From assembly GCF_041549525.1 (NCBI RefSeq), contig NZ_CP157456.1, positions 186,001-250,000 on the forward strand: 64,000 nt of DNA, read 5' to 3'. Positions within the stretch are counted from its first letter, which is position 1; the number at the start of each line of letters is the position of its first letter. Position numbers and translations under genes: made by a program. The DNA is from Paenarthrobacter aurescens (GTDB lineage: Bacteria; Actinomycetota; Actinomycetes; Actinomycetales; Micrococcaceae). Shown piece by piece: positions 36,603-45,327 of the stretch. The notes beneath the pieces are model-generated. The model was not told where the DNA came from and searched no databases. It was given only the letters and a program-made list of their open reading frames with translations.

Positions 36603-37385
36603 CTACTCCTCAAATGAAGCAGAAATTCTGCGGTCTCCAGCAATATGGGCGATGACTCCTTCTGCAACTGCGCGCAACTTGATATTGCGATGGCTTGAGG
36701 CGCTGACCAGGATTTGGAACGCCGCATCCCGGCTGCAGCGGTTCTGCGCCATAACAATTCCCACTGCGGTGTCGATCGCCGTCCGGGACTCCAGCGCGGC
36801 CGTCAGGTTTTCGCGGGCATCGCGCAACTGAGCCATCTTCAGGGCGAGGTGCAACGCCTTCGCTCCCGTTGCGGTGACCCTCTCAGCAGCCAAAATTGCA
36901 TCGTGGGAGAAGCCATGGGGCAACTTTGAGTAAAGGTTGACTACGGCTTCGGCCGTGCTGTTCAGTTCCATGGGCAAAGCCAAAATAGAACCGACGTCGG
37001 TGCAGGCAGCGGCTTTCATATAGTCCGGCCACCGTGTTTCCTGACGAACGTCCGGGACATTGGCGATGGTTCGCGTACGCAGCGCCGTTAGGCATGGGCC
37101 GTCGCCGAAGCTGTTTTGGATGTAGTCCAACTTGCGAGCCAAAGGATCGCTATCGGCCACAGCAACCGGCTTTTTCTGCCGAATAACAGTCACTCCGCAG
37201 GCTATGACGTTGCCTTTGCTGGTGAGTTTCCTGGCTGTCATGGAGACGAGGTCCTGGAGGAACTCCCGGATATCGGCGTTTTCCACCAGAAGGTGCTGGA
37301 GGTGTTCGAGGAAGTCGGTGAGGTTGACACTCTCCTCTTCCATTCCAGAACCTGAAATGTGCTGTGAGGGCTGGGTTTCAGTCAT
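36603..37385 (-). CDS. GAF and ANTAR domain regulator (copy 2 of 3)
   Basis: 260 residues: GAF-like domain (GNVIACGVTVIRQKKPVAVADSD, GDGPCLTALRTRTIANVPDVRQETRWPDYMKAA) then ANTAR (ALESRTAIDTAVGIVMAQNRCSRDAAFQILVSASSHRNIKL). A conserved Cys/GPCLTAL signature is shared with both neighbours. It has an N-terminal helix (ESVNLTDFLEHLQHLLVENADI) of its own. It lies between copies 1 and 3, 124 and 34 bases away. Confidence 0.93.
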   Translation of the reverse strand: MTETQPSQHISGSGMEEESVNLTDFLEHLQHLLVENADIREFLQDLVSMTARKLTSKGNVIACGVTVIRQKKPVAVADSDPLARKLDYIQNSFGDGPCLTALRTRTIANVPDVRQETRWPDYMKAAACTDVGSILALPMELNSTAEAVVNLYSKLPHGFSHDAILAAERVTATGAKALHLALKMAQLRDARENLTAALESRTAIDTAVGIVMAQNRCSRDAAFQILVSASSHRNIKLRAVAEGVIAHIAGDRRISASFEE

Positions 37386-37419
37386 CTAACTTCCTCCGCT
37401 GTGTGCCGCGCCATCGACG

Positions 37420-38139
37420 CTACCGTCCTTCCTGGTGGCCGGTCCCGGCTCTGTCCAGAATGTCACTGGCAATCTCATGAAGCCGTTTATTGCTGTCCCG
37501 CGAAGCCAACTGAATGAGGCGCAGCGCGGCGTCACGGCTGCAGCGGTTCTGGACCATGACCAGGGCAATTGCAGCATCAGTGATGGCCCGCGATCTGAGT
37601 GCGGACCGCAAATGTTCAGGATACGGATCCTCGGCATGCAGACGCAGGGCCAGCCTCAGAATCCTTGATAAGGACCCGGCATGGGCTTCAACCCGGGCGA
37701 CCGTGGCGGGGTCGAAAGTCCCCAACTCGGTGGAGTAGCAGTTCAGGGCAGCTTTTGCCCCATCTTCAGTGTGAATGGGCGCAGCCATGATTGTCCGGAT
37801 GCCCTCACTGGAAATGGCCTGCGCATAATGCCGCCACTGTTCGTCCGAGGGAAGATCCGGGATCAACACCGTGCGCTGTTCGCGCAGCGCAGTGAGGCAC
37901 GGGCCGTCGTCGAATTCGTATTGCTTTTCATCCAGCCGCCGGGCAGCCTCTGTGCTGCTGGCAACTGTGGTGGGGCCGCCATTACGCTCCACCGTTATGG
38001 CGCACAGCATGGGCGAGTCACCCCCAAGCAAGGACGCTGAGATGGTTGCAAGTCCAAGAAGGAACTCAGTGAACCCGGGGCTTTCCAAGAGCAGATCCTG
38101 CAACTGTTCAGCTGAAGGCACTGCGTCACTCTGGGCCAT
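37420..38139 (-). CDS. GAF and ANTAR domain regulator (copy 3 of 3)
   Basis: 239 residues with the same order: GAF-like (PMLCAITVERNGGPTTVASSTEAARRLDEKQYEFDDGPCLTALREQRTVLIPDLPSD) then ANTAR (ALRSRAITDAAIALVMVQNRCSRDAALRLIQLASRDSNKRL). It is the first transcribed of the three and closest to copy 2 in its ANTAR part (VQNRCSRDAA against AQNRCSRDAA), so the three look like tandem duplicates. Confidence 0.93.
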   Translation of the reverse strand: MAQSDAVPSAEQLQDLLLESPGFTEFLLGLATISASLLGGDSPMLCAITVERNGGPTTVASSTEAARRLDEKQYEFDDGPCLTALREQRTVLIPDLPSDEQWRHYAQAISSEGIRTIMAAPIHTEDGAKAALNCYSTELGTFDPATVARVEAHAGSLSRILRLALRLHAEDPYPEHLRSALRSRAITDAAIALVMVQNRCSRDAALRLIQLASRDSNKRLHEIASDILDRAGTGHQEGR

Positions 38140-38320
38140 GCGGCCTCAATTCCAGCAGCGCCGGAGTCCACGTGTCTCCGGCTGGGCGGCAGTGCGCTCG
38201 TGTTCGCGCAAAGCCCGGACATTCAACTCCGGACCATATGCCACACCCGAAATCTCCTACTTTTGACACTACGCCCATGCCATGGAACAAGACAGGGCAA
38301 ACGACCAGCCGTGATGGAAT

Positions 38321-38482
38321 GTGGAAATCATCGTCCCGTTCCAAGGAGCAGCGTGGGACGTAGTTCGCGCGGCCTTTGGCGACCACGATGTTCCCAGTAC
38401 CCTCATGGGCGTCACGGTGCTGGGTTACGACCATCAGCTGGTGGAAATTGAGGCGGTTGCTGCCGTGATGAATCCCGCATAG
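38321..38482 (+). pseudogene. RidA-family relic (C-terminal part only)
   Basis: The frame from GTG 38321 to TAG 38480-38482 reads IVPFQGAAWDVVRAAFGDHD, then PSTLMGVTVLGYDHQLVEIEAVAAV. This is the end of a RidA (YjgF/YER057c) protein, a family of about 130 residues that hydrolyses reactive enamines. The N-terminal 80 or so residues are absent, and a TGA closes the frame just upstream. The rest of 38140-38543 holds no recognisable gene. Confidence 0.6.
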
Positions 38483-38543
38483 CTCACACATCTGCAACGA
38501 TGTACTCCGAGCCGAGAGTAAACCGCAGAGAAGGAGCCCCTGC

Positions 38544-39548
38544 ATGGCCGTGACCATGAACGATGTTGCACGTGCGGCCGGAGTGTCCTTAAAAACGGTC
38601 TCCAACGTGATCAACAATTACGAGTTCATCCGGCCCGCCACCAAACAGCGAGTCCTTGATGCGATTGAACAGCTCGGCTACGAAGCGAATCTGACGGCAC
38701 GAAGCCTCCGGTCAGGGAAGACCAGCATGCTCGGCCTGGTTCTTGCCGATCTCTCCATTCCGTACTACGCCGAGTTGGCATCGGACATCATGAAGGCGGC
38801 GTGGTCCCGCGGCTACCGGGTGCTGGTGGAGCAGTCAGGTAACGAGGCAGAGCATGAGAAAGCGGCACTCCAGGGCCAGTTCCGCAGCCTCACGGACGGC
38901 CTCCTTTTTATCCCCTTGGCACTGGATGCAGATCAGATCATCGCCTCGTCCGGTAAGAAACCGTTGGTCCTCCTGGGCGAATACGTGCAGGATCCGCGCC
39001 TGGACATGGTCCTCATCCAAAATCAGGAGGCTGCCGCGGCCGTCACCTCACATCTGCTGGCGGGAGGCCGCCGTCGTATAGCGGTCCTGGGCGCTCGCGA
39101 CGGCGACGAAACCGGCAGTAACGGCCTCCGCCTCCGCGGATACCGGGCTGCGCTCGCTGCCGCCGGTGTGGAGCATGACCCGGCTTTGGTGGTTCCTTGC
39201 GATTGGAGGCGCGACGGCGGTGCTGACGCCACCGCGAGGTTGCTGGACAGCGGCGTGGAGTTCGACGCTGTTTTTGGACTGAACGATGCTGTGGCGTTGG
39301 GGGCTTTGCACGAACTTTTGCTCCGGGGCCGGAAAGTCCCTGAGGAGATCGCCGTGGCCGGGTTTGATGACATTGACGAGTCGCGTTTCGCATCGCCGTC
39401 GTTGACTACCGTGGCGCCGGGGCGGGCGGAAATTGCGGAGCGCGCCGTTGAACTCCTCATCCAGCGGATCGAAAGCAAAGACGCTTTGGCTCAGGTGCAG
39501 CAGCCGCACGCAGCGTTTGAGCTCCGGGTCAGGCAGTCGGCTCCGTAA
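38544..39548 (+). CDS. LacI-family transcriptional regulator
   Basis: 334 residues with the N-terminal LacI helix-turn-helix TMNDVARAAGVSLKTVSNVINNYEFI and hinge RSLRSGKTSMLGLVL, then a periplasmic-binding-like ligand domain (IPYYAELASDIMKAA, GFDDIDESRFASPSLTTVAPGRAEI). AGAAGGAG precedes the ATG. The ligand is unknown. It could bind the LacI-type palindrome upstream of the arabinofuranosidase 5 kb away, but the neighbouring aldolase-like gene is a nearer target candidate. Confidence 0.93.
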   Translation: MAVTMNDVARAAGVSLKTVSNVINNYEFIRPATKQRVLDAIEQLGYEANLTARSLRSGKTSMLGLVLADLSIPYYAELASDIMKAAWSRGYRVLVEQSGNEAEHEKAALQGQFRSLTDGLLFIPLALDADQIIASSGKKPLVLLGEYVQDPRLDMVLIQNQEAAAAVTSHLLAGGRRRIAVLGARDGDETGSNGLRLRGYRAALAAAGVEHDPALVVPCDWRRDGGADATARLLDSGVEFDAVFGLNDAVALGALHELLLRGRKVPEEIAVAGFDDIDESRFASPSLTTVAPGRAEIAERAVELLIQRIESKDALAQVQQPHAAFELRVRQSAP

Positions 39549-39595
39549 GGGCCCGCCTTTCCGGCCCGTGCGGCCCGGCCGTTAGGGTTTGAGGA

Positions 39596-40696
39596 ATGAA
39601 CGTGATTCCTGCTGCCGTTACCACCCCCGCCGTCCTGATCGACGTCGATGTCCTTGACCGGAACATTGAACGGATGACTTCCAGCATGCGTGGGCGCGGG
39701 CTGGGGCTCCGTCCGCATGTGAAGACGCACAAGACGTTGGAGATCGCGCGCAAGCAGCTCGCGGCTGGAGCCGTGGGCATCACTGTGGCAACCATTGGCG
39801 AAGCAGAGGTGTTCGCTGCGGACGGCGTGAAGGACATCTTCATCGCGTACCCCCTCTGGGTTGAAGCACCGCACGCGGAACGGCTCCGGGCCCTGGCTGC
39901 TGCCAGCCGCGTGGCTGTAGGCGTGGACTCAGCGGAAAGCGCGACGGCGATGGGCGGCCAACTCGGTGCAGAGGCCGGGAAGATTGAGGTGCTGATCGAA
40001 GTGGACAGCGGGCATCACCGGAGCGGCGTCCTGCCCGATGATGTGGTGGAGGTTGCCCGAGCCGCCGCCTCCGCCGGATTAAAGGTGTCGGGGGTCTTTA
40101 CGTTCCCGGGACACAGCTACAGGCCCGGCATGCCCACTGGCGCGGCGGGCAACGAGAACGAGTCGTTGGGACTTGCCGCAGCGGCGCTGACTTCGGCTGG
40201 TTTCAGTGTGAAGACCATCAGTGGTGGATCCACCCCCACCGCGCTCATTTCCGGTGACTCGGCAGCAACTGAGTTGCGTCCCGGAGTGTATGTGTTCGGT
40301 GACGCCCAGCAACTGGAACTGGAACGCTGCGGCTGGGAGGACATCGCACTGACCGTTGCCGCCACAGTTGTCAGCAGGCACGAAGCCCGTGGCGGTAACG
40401 TGCGCAGGGTTGTGCTGGACGCCGGCAGCAAGATCCTGGGCAGTGACCGCCCGGACTGGGCTACCGGATACGGGCGACTTCCCGAATACCCTGAAGCCAG
40501 GGTGACAGCACTGTCCGAGCACCACGCCACGGTTGTGTGGCCGGATTCTTCAGAGCTTCCGCCCCTGGGCACGCGGTTACGGGTGATTCCCAACCATGTG
40601 TGCCTGACAATGAACCTGGTGGATGAGGTTGTTGTGGTGCGTGACGGGGCTGTGGTGGAGCAGTGGACTGTCGCGGCGCGGGGGCGGAACAACTGA
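39596..40696 (+). CDS. D-threonine aldolase-like PLP enzyme (alanine racemase fold)
   Basis: 366 residues. PLP barrel start with the Schiff-base Lys in LRPHVKTHKTLEIARKQL, then GITVATIGEAEVFA, EVDSGHHRSGV and the C-terminal metal-binding RVIPNHVCLTMNL (His, Cys). This is the D-threonine aldolase/D-serine dehydratase (DSD1) group, which splits or deaminates D-hydroxy amino acids using PLP and a divalent metal. It lies 47 bases after the LacI gene, so the two may form a unit. Confidence 0.9.
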   Translation: MNVIPAAVTTPAVLIDVDVLDRNIERMTSSMRGRGLGLRPHVKTHKTLEIARKQLAAGAVGITVATIGEAEVFAADGVKDIFIAYPLWVEAPHAERLRALAAASRVAVGVDSAESATAMGGQLGAEAGKIEVLIEVDSGHHRSGVLPDDVVEVARAAASAGLKVSGVFTFPGHSYRPGMPTGAAGNENESLGLAAAALTSAGFSVKTISGGSTPTALISGDSAATELRPGVYVFGDAQQLELERCGWEDIALTVAATVVSRHEARGGNVRRVVLDAGSKILGSDRPDWATGYGRLPEYPEARVTALSEHHATVVWPDSSELPPLGTRLRVIPNHVCLTMNLVDEVVVVRDGAVVEQWTVAARGRNN

Positions 40697-40756
40697 CGGC
40701 TGCGGGTTCCTGCGGAGGGTGCGCTAACGGCCGCCGGGACCTTTGGGCCCCTCTGA

Positions 40757-41126
40757 CTAGCGGGGAACCATGTGCTGGGATATCAGGCCGGAAGCATCCC
40801 GCAGGTCGATGGTGCCCGCGGCGACATCAACAACGAGTTCGAAGCCCTGATCCGTGGTGAAGTCATGTCGATGTCCATGCACCCAAAGCAGTAGCACCAT
40901 GAGAGTCCACGCGGTTCGCTTATTGCCGTCCAGAAGTGGGCAAAGCCGGGCGACGGACTCGAGCAGCGCGGCCGCCTCCACAGCGAGATCTGGATAAGTT
41001 TTCTGCGCCCCTCACGGTGGTGGCCGGTCCGGCGAGGGCCGAGGCTAACAAGCCAACATCCCGGATATGGAAGCCGAGCCGGTCAACAACCTGGAGTGCG
41101 TCCTCAATGTCCAAATATGCGCTCAC
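40757..41126 (-). pseudogene. Broken Doc-type toxin gene
   Basis: Close relative of the intact Doc at 4291-4659. The first part reads SAYLDIEDALQVVDRLGFHIRDVGLLASALA. Near 41010 one extra A shifts the frame, and the remainder (ALLESVARLCPLLDGNKR, then AWTLMVLLLW) continues in another frame to 40757. The active-site His is replaced (LCPLLDGNKR against FHSLIEGNKR). So it is disabled both by frameshift and by loss of the catalytic residue. Confidence 0.88.
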
Positions 41127-41248
41127 GCGTCCTCAAGACGCGTCAGCAGTACAGCATCATGGCCCAGGACAAAATCAAGGCCTTGACTGATTTCGCGTCG
41201 GCGCGCGTGCCGTTGCAGAACCAACTCGGCGCCTTCCCACTGGCTCAA
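41123..41248 (-). pseudogene. Antitoxin relic upstream of the broken doc
   Basis: A frame of 41 residues ends QGLDFVLGHDAVLLTRLEDA and its TGA overlaps the doc GTG by 3 bases (GTGA). The ending (charged helix, RLEDA) is like the C-terminus of ribbon-helix-helix/Phd antitoxins paired with Doc. Upstream of about 41248 the frame loses sense, so only the toxin-neutralising end survives. It lies opposite the start of the SRAP relic. Confidence 0.55.
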
Positions 41249-41306
41249 TGGCGATGGATCACAAGAACAGCCCGCACCACGGACACCTACCCCAACGCAG
41301 GAGCGC

Positions 41307-41764
41307 GAGACAATCCTCGAAAAGCCTCTTTTCGTTCAGCCGCAGTCAAGCGCAGGGCAATCGTTCCCGCCGAGGCTAAATGAATGGCAGAAGACCGTAG
41401 ACGGCAAGAAGAGCCCGAACTATTTGTATTCCGGAAAAGAGCCGCTGGTGAGGTTCGCGGGCTTGTATGAGTTCTGGCCGGATCCGGAACTGTCCGAGGA
41501 TGACCCGGCACGATGGCTGCTCACTGTACAGTGCCCATCACAACGACGCAGGACGCGCTGGGCCACGTCCACGATGGCTCTCCGGTCATCATCCCGGAGG
41601 ACCATTTCGCCGAGTGGCTGAACCCGGATCTCACAGATAAGGCTGATGTTCAGCACCTGATCAAATCGCTGCCAAAGCCAATGCTGACACCGAGGATTGT
41701 GAGTTCGCGGGTGTTCAGTGTGCGGAACAACGGACCTGAGTTGATTGAATCTGAAAAAATATGA
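41307..41764 (+). pseudogene. SRAP/HMCES (YedK) family relic
   Basis: Pieces of a SOS-response-associated peptidase lie in three frames: ETILEKP, then SFRSAAVKRRAIVPAE, then EWQKTVDGKKSPNYLYSGKE and RFAGLYEFWPDPELSEDDPARWLL, then ITTTQDALGHVHDGSPVIIP and SSRVFSVRNNGPELIE. SRAP proteins crosslink to abasic sites through an N-terminal Cys, and that end is absent. At least three frameshifts (near 41326, 41380 and 41530) break it. Confidence 0.8.
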
Positions 41765-41975
41765 TCGAAGGGAAGAGGGGAATTCGCTGTCGCGAGTTCC
41801 GGCACCTTTCTTTTCCGCCAAGCCAGAAGGTAGTCCCAGTTGCTTGCGACGCCTTTGGACGCCGAACGGACGGAAAAATTAGTGATTTGAATTTTGTGAT
41901 TAGCGTCACGTTCCGCTGTGTGCACGCACTTAGGAGGTGTAAGAGCAAGACTAATCCATCTCATTGGGGGATAAA

Positions 41976-42591
41976 ATGCGATTCGTTCGCAAATCCGCAA
42001 TAATTTCGACAGTTGTTTTGACAGCCATGATGGGCATGGGGGCGGGTGCCGCTAGTGCCGTTGACGGCGAGAGTAGCTCATCAGGCAGCATTGTCTACGT
42101 GGGAGAAGGTACCGCAGGGCCAACGGTTGATTCCGGCGAAGTCATTACGCTTGAAAACAGCCGTAAACTAAGTGATGGCGAAGTCCGGAGCTTGTACAGC
42201 GTCAAGGACATGGTCGAGCATGGGAAGAACCTGGGAGAAATCAAGAAATACTACCCCGCGACCACGGGGGGCAGATCTCAAAGTCATCAAGCGAGATTTC
42301 ACGACAACTCCAGAGTTGCTAATCACCAACCCGATTTGCAACAATGTGGATTTCTTCAGCATCGTTCGTGATTTTGATGAAAAGGAATACTGCTTTGCCA
42401 ACTCTGGGAGCATGTCCTTCTACATGCCGAATATTTATAAGATTTGCCCAGGGAATAATCAGGGGTACGTCAGCTACACTCCAGCCAGTGGCGGGTACTA
42501 CACCAGCTCTGTGGTGGGTCCTGTAATCCCGGGGACCACCTGCTTCTTCTTCGGCATGAACGTCACAGTGACGGGCGTAACGATTTACTAG
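41976..42591 (+). pseudogene. Secreted small protein, frameshifted at a G-tract
   Basis: ATG 41976 (GGGGGATAAA upstream) opens a protein with a Sec signal peptide (RKSAIISTVVLTAMMGMGAGAASA), a propeptide-like acidic stretch, and a hydrophilic part to YYPATTGG. There a run of six G (42266-42271) shifts the frame. With five G the protein would continue DLKVIKRDFTTTPELLITNP and end with a Cys-containing, Tyr/Gly-rich beta domain (EYCFANSGSMSFYMPNIYKI, TCFFFGMNVTVTGVTIY). That domain recalls small secreted crystallin-like or killer-toxin-like proteins, but the family is not certain. GC content is clearly lower than in the neighbours. Confidence 0.7.
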
Positions 42592-42616
42592 TGATCTCAT
42601 AACCTGCAACGGAAAG

Positions 42617-42657
42617 AAACGCGGCACCTGGATGTTGATATTCAAGGTGCCGCGTTT
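42617..42657 (+). terminator. Terminator after the secreted-protein gene
   Basis: A perfect 13-bp stem (AAACGCGGCACCT with its complement at 42645-42657) 25 bases after the stop codon. The A/T ends make it work in both directions. Confidence 0.85.
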
Positions 42658-42772
42658 ATCTGTGAAGTCGCTGATTTGGTGGCGAAGTATCCAATAGTAG
42701 TTGGCACTCAGCTGGCCAATTTCGCGTGTCCTAAGGTGCTCTTTGGGGCAATTGGAGACTCCCAGCTAAGGT

Positions 42773-43441
42773 TTAGCCAGCGAACTTAGTGCCATCTTCG
42801 AGGGTGTAGATGACGCGACCCTTTTCATCGACCGGGAAGCTGTCAATGACTTTGTCGGTTGCTGTGTCGATAATGACGACAGAGCTGGCAGGCCAGGTCG
42901 GGTCCGGTGCAACTTGATATGTGGAATCTGAAGCTAATGTCTGTTGGCCGGCGTCAGCCTTCGCCCGGTTGAAGTAGTCCACGATCGTTCCGGTGTTGGT
43001 ATTCACGGCCACCACATCCGGGGGACCAAGGGGGCTTCCATCGAGCGGAGTTGAGTTCCACCAACCCATATACCCGCCGATGTGGGCTTCTGCCATCGAG
43101 GCCCTCAATTGAGACCCGGGATCCTGCGGCGTCGTGGCGTTGGCTTGGACGCTTACTGCGACGGCACCAGCAAGCACTACCGCCGTGCCGAGTGTTCCTA
43201 GGACGAGTTTCATGTTTTTCTCCTTGGTAATCTGCGACAGGAGGTTCCCACCGCGATGTGTGAGGTCGTAAAACCTCGATGCCGCGGATGAACATGCAGC
43301 GCCAAACAGCAAGGAGGCGGTTGATATCCCGACGCTTGGACCATCCAGGAGGTCAGCTCTCCACTGTTCTTCCCGAAGTGGCCGAATCCTTGCGGGCGTC
43401 AAAGCAAGGCACGCCGCAATTACTGCCTCCGTGTACTTCAT
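42773..43441 (-). CDS. Protein of unknown function in the PadR operon
   Basis: 222 residues from ATG 43441, which overlaps the PadR stop by 4 bp. Residues 1-75 or so resemble the cytoplasmic prefix found in proteins encoded after PadR regulators (LREEQWRADLLDGPSVGIS). From residue 77 the frame continues with a clean signal peptide (KLVLGTLGTAVVLAGAVAVSVQANA) and a secreted domain. An internal ATG at 43213 has AAGGAGAAAAAC in front. So this may be two fused or overlapping products; the internal start could be used. Confidence 0.65.
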   Translation of the reverse strand: MKYTEAVIAACLALTPARIRPLREEQWRADLLDGPSVGISTASLLFGAACSSAASRFYDLTHRGGNLLSQITKEKNMKLVLGTLGTAVVLAGAVAVSVQANATTPQDPGSQLRASMAEAHIGGYMGWWNSTPLDGSPLGPPDVVAVNTNTGTIVDYFNRAKADAGQQTLASDSTYQVAPDPTWPASSVVIIDTATDKVIDSFPVDEKGRVIYTLEDGTKFAG

Positions 43442-43770
43442 ACAGCGCTCCATCCGCCTTCATTGAAAGCAGGTGTTGGTCGTACAGCAGATGACGCCTT
43501 TGATCTTTGCGCTCTCACAAAGTCCCGCGCCAAAGGGCGCGCGTCGGCAAGGAGGCGGTAGTAGCGCCGTCGGGGTCCTTTGCGTTCCTCCGATGTTTCC
43601 CATTCCCCTTGGACCCAGCCGGCGGCTTCGAGACGCTCCAGGATGGGGTATACCGTGCCTGGCTTTTTGCCGGTATCCTTGACGATCTGCAGCCCCCACA
43701 CGCTGTCCGCTGACAAGAGCGATTCGAGGACAAGCGCAGTAGCGGGCGTGACCCGTCCCAAGTTCTTCAT
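43438..43770 (-). CDS. PadR-family transcriptional regulator
   Basis: 110 residues, the PadR winged helix (ATALVLESLLSADSVWGLQIVKDTGKKPGTVYPILERLEAAGWVQGEWE, then RRRYYRLLADARPLARDF). PadR proteins repress genes for membrane proteins or detoxification and often control their own operon. The next gene overlaps its stop by 4 bp. Confidence 0.9.
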   Translation of the reverse strand: MKNLGRVTPATALVLESLLSADSVWGLQIVKDTGKKPGTVYPILERLEAAGWVQGEWETSEERKGPRRRYYRLLADARPLARDFVRAQRSKASSAVRPTPAFNEGGWSAV

Positions 43771-43942
43771 GAGATTAATCTAACTATATAGATTTAGAAG
43801 TCAAGTCGGCGTTCGTTACTCCAAACCTGTGAGTCCGATCATCGCGGGACAAAGGACGATTACTATCTCACTCCAAGAAGCTCTCGCGGCGCCACAGCCT
43901 GAGGAGCGCAGTGAGCCTCGAACCCGGGCGTAAATCGCACAC

Positions 43943-44464
43943 CTAACCCAACGCCGGAATCCCCTCCAGCAGGGTGTGGAACTCCCGGTTGTGGTAAATC
44001 AGCGGAGCTGAACCTGACGGGGTAGCCCGAATCTCCAGGACCCTGGCTGCCAGCAGCACGGAACCGCCCAGCGGCGCCCGGTGGATGATTTCGCACCGCA
44101 GCGCCCAAGCGGCTTCCGTGAGGAGGGGCTCGCCTGTGGGGAGCAGCTCCCACTCCATCCCATCAGTGAATCGTGGCGCGCCGGGGTCCGCGAAAGTCCG
44201 GGCGAGATCCAGGTGGTCTGCGCCGATGAGGTGGACCACGATCGTTTGCGCGGCTGCGATGTGCGAGGCCGAGCGGCCGCCGGTGACAGAGAACGCGAGC
44301 GTGGGTGGATCCACGGCCACCGATGCCACCGAGGAGGCCGTCAACCCCACTGCTCCCTCCGGGCCCATTGCGGTGACAATGGAGACCCCTGCCGGATGAG
44401 CGCGAAACGCGGCCTTGAAGAGTTCGCCGACTGGTTCGGATGGCAGGGACTTGGGGTGGGTCAT
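43943..44464 (-). CDS. Flavin reductase-like FMN-binding protein
   Basis: 173 residues. Core motifs of the flavin reductase/FMN-binding split barrel: LFKAAFRAHPAGVSIVTAMGPEG, GLTASSVASVAVDPPTLAFSV (flavin loop), and PLIYHNREFHTL at the end. It reduces flavin with NAD(P)H for a partner monooxygenase or acts alone. No partner gene is nearby. ATG 44464 is used; in-frame starts at 44521 and 44554 exist. It diverges from the urease operon. Confidence 0.88.
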   Translation of the reverse strand: MTHPKSLPSEPVGELFKAAFRAHPAGVSIVTAMGPEGAVGLTASSVASVAVDPPTLAFSVTGGRSASHIAAAQTIVVHLIGADHLDLARTFADPGAPRFTDGMEWELLPTGEPLLTEAAWALRCEIIHRAPLGGSVLLAARVLEIRATPSGSAPLIYHNREFHTLLEGIPALG

Positions 44465-44662
44465 CAATGCACTTTCATGGGACTGGCGAGGGACGGCGGC
44501 CTTGGCAGGGGCACACCTCATTGATGCTAGAACCTCAACATTGGTTGAGGTCAATTCCTCGGAAACTGACCCCTCGTTGAGACGATTTGGAAACGTAGCC
44601 GAAACTTCCGCTCCCTACGCTGAACTCAATCTGTCCAAGCGCCCGGCGTCCAAGGAGTAACC

Positions 44663-44965
44663 ATGCATCTTTTGCCCCGTGAGCAGGAGAAACTCATGAT
44701 CGTGGTGGCCGCCGATCTCGCCAGGCGCCGGCAAGGACGGGGCCTCAAGCTGAACTATCCCGAAGCCGTGGCAGTCATCAGCTACGAGCTGATTGAAGGT
44801 GCCCGCGATGGCAGGACGGTTGCGGAACTCATGAGCTACGGAACCACCCTGCTCAGCCGCGACGACGTGATGGAAGGCGTTCCGGAGATGATCCACGACG
44901 TCCAAATCGAGGCCACGTTTCCGGATGGCACCAAACTCGTCACCGTCCACAACCCCATCCGATAG
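44663..44965 (+). CDS. ureA: Urease subunit gamma UreA
   Basis: 100 residues, the usual gamma length: [63 protein letters not shown]. First gene of the urease operon. Gamma, beta and alpha form the (abc)3 holoenzyme. The ureB start follows 8 bases later. No urea-responsive or NtcA-type site could be recognised upstream. Confidence 0.97.
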   Translation: MHLLPREQEKLMIVVAADLARRRQGRGLKLNYPEAVAVISYELIEGARDGRTVAELMSYGTTLLSRDDVMEGVPEMIHDVQIEATFPDGTKLVTVHNPIR

Positions 44966-44973
44966 GAGCCCCC

Positions 44974-45327
44974 ATGATCCCCGGCGAATACAGGCTCCAG
45001 CCCGGATCCATCGCATGCAACAGCGGCCGTGAGGCAACCGCCGTCGAGGTGGTGAACCGTGGCGACCGTCCCGTCCAGGTGGGCTCGCACTATCACTTCG
45101 CCGAGGCCAATGCCGCTTTGGAATTCGATCGCGAGGCCGCGTTCGGCCGCCGCCTTGATATCCCCGCGGGCACGGCCGCGCGTTTCGAGCCCGGCGACAG
45201 GAAAACAGTCTGGCTGATTGAGCTCGCGGGCACGCGCGAGGTTTTCGGGCTCAGTAACGCAGTGAACGGAAAGCTCGACGGCGGAAGTCGCCCCGGCGCT
45301 TCTGCTTCAGAAGGAGATGGCCAGTGA
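44974..45327 (+). CDS. ureB: Urease subunit beta UreB
   Basis: 117 residues: [75 protein letters not shown], the beta subunit core. It lies between ureA and ureC, and its TGA overlaps the ureC GTG by 4 bp. Confidence 0.97.
   Translation: MIPGEYRLQPGSIACNSGREATAVEVVNRGDRPVQVGSHYHFAEANAALEFDREAAFGRRLDIPAGTAARFEPGDRKTVWLIELAGTREVFGLSNAVNGKLDGGSRPGASASEGDGQ

Noticed and set aside
42172..42591. Independent gene starting at ATG 42172.
   Set aside because: The first 33 or so codons of that frame are the shifted reading of the signal-peptide protein. The coherent part begins only after the G-tract, so it is the second half of one broken gene.
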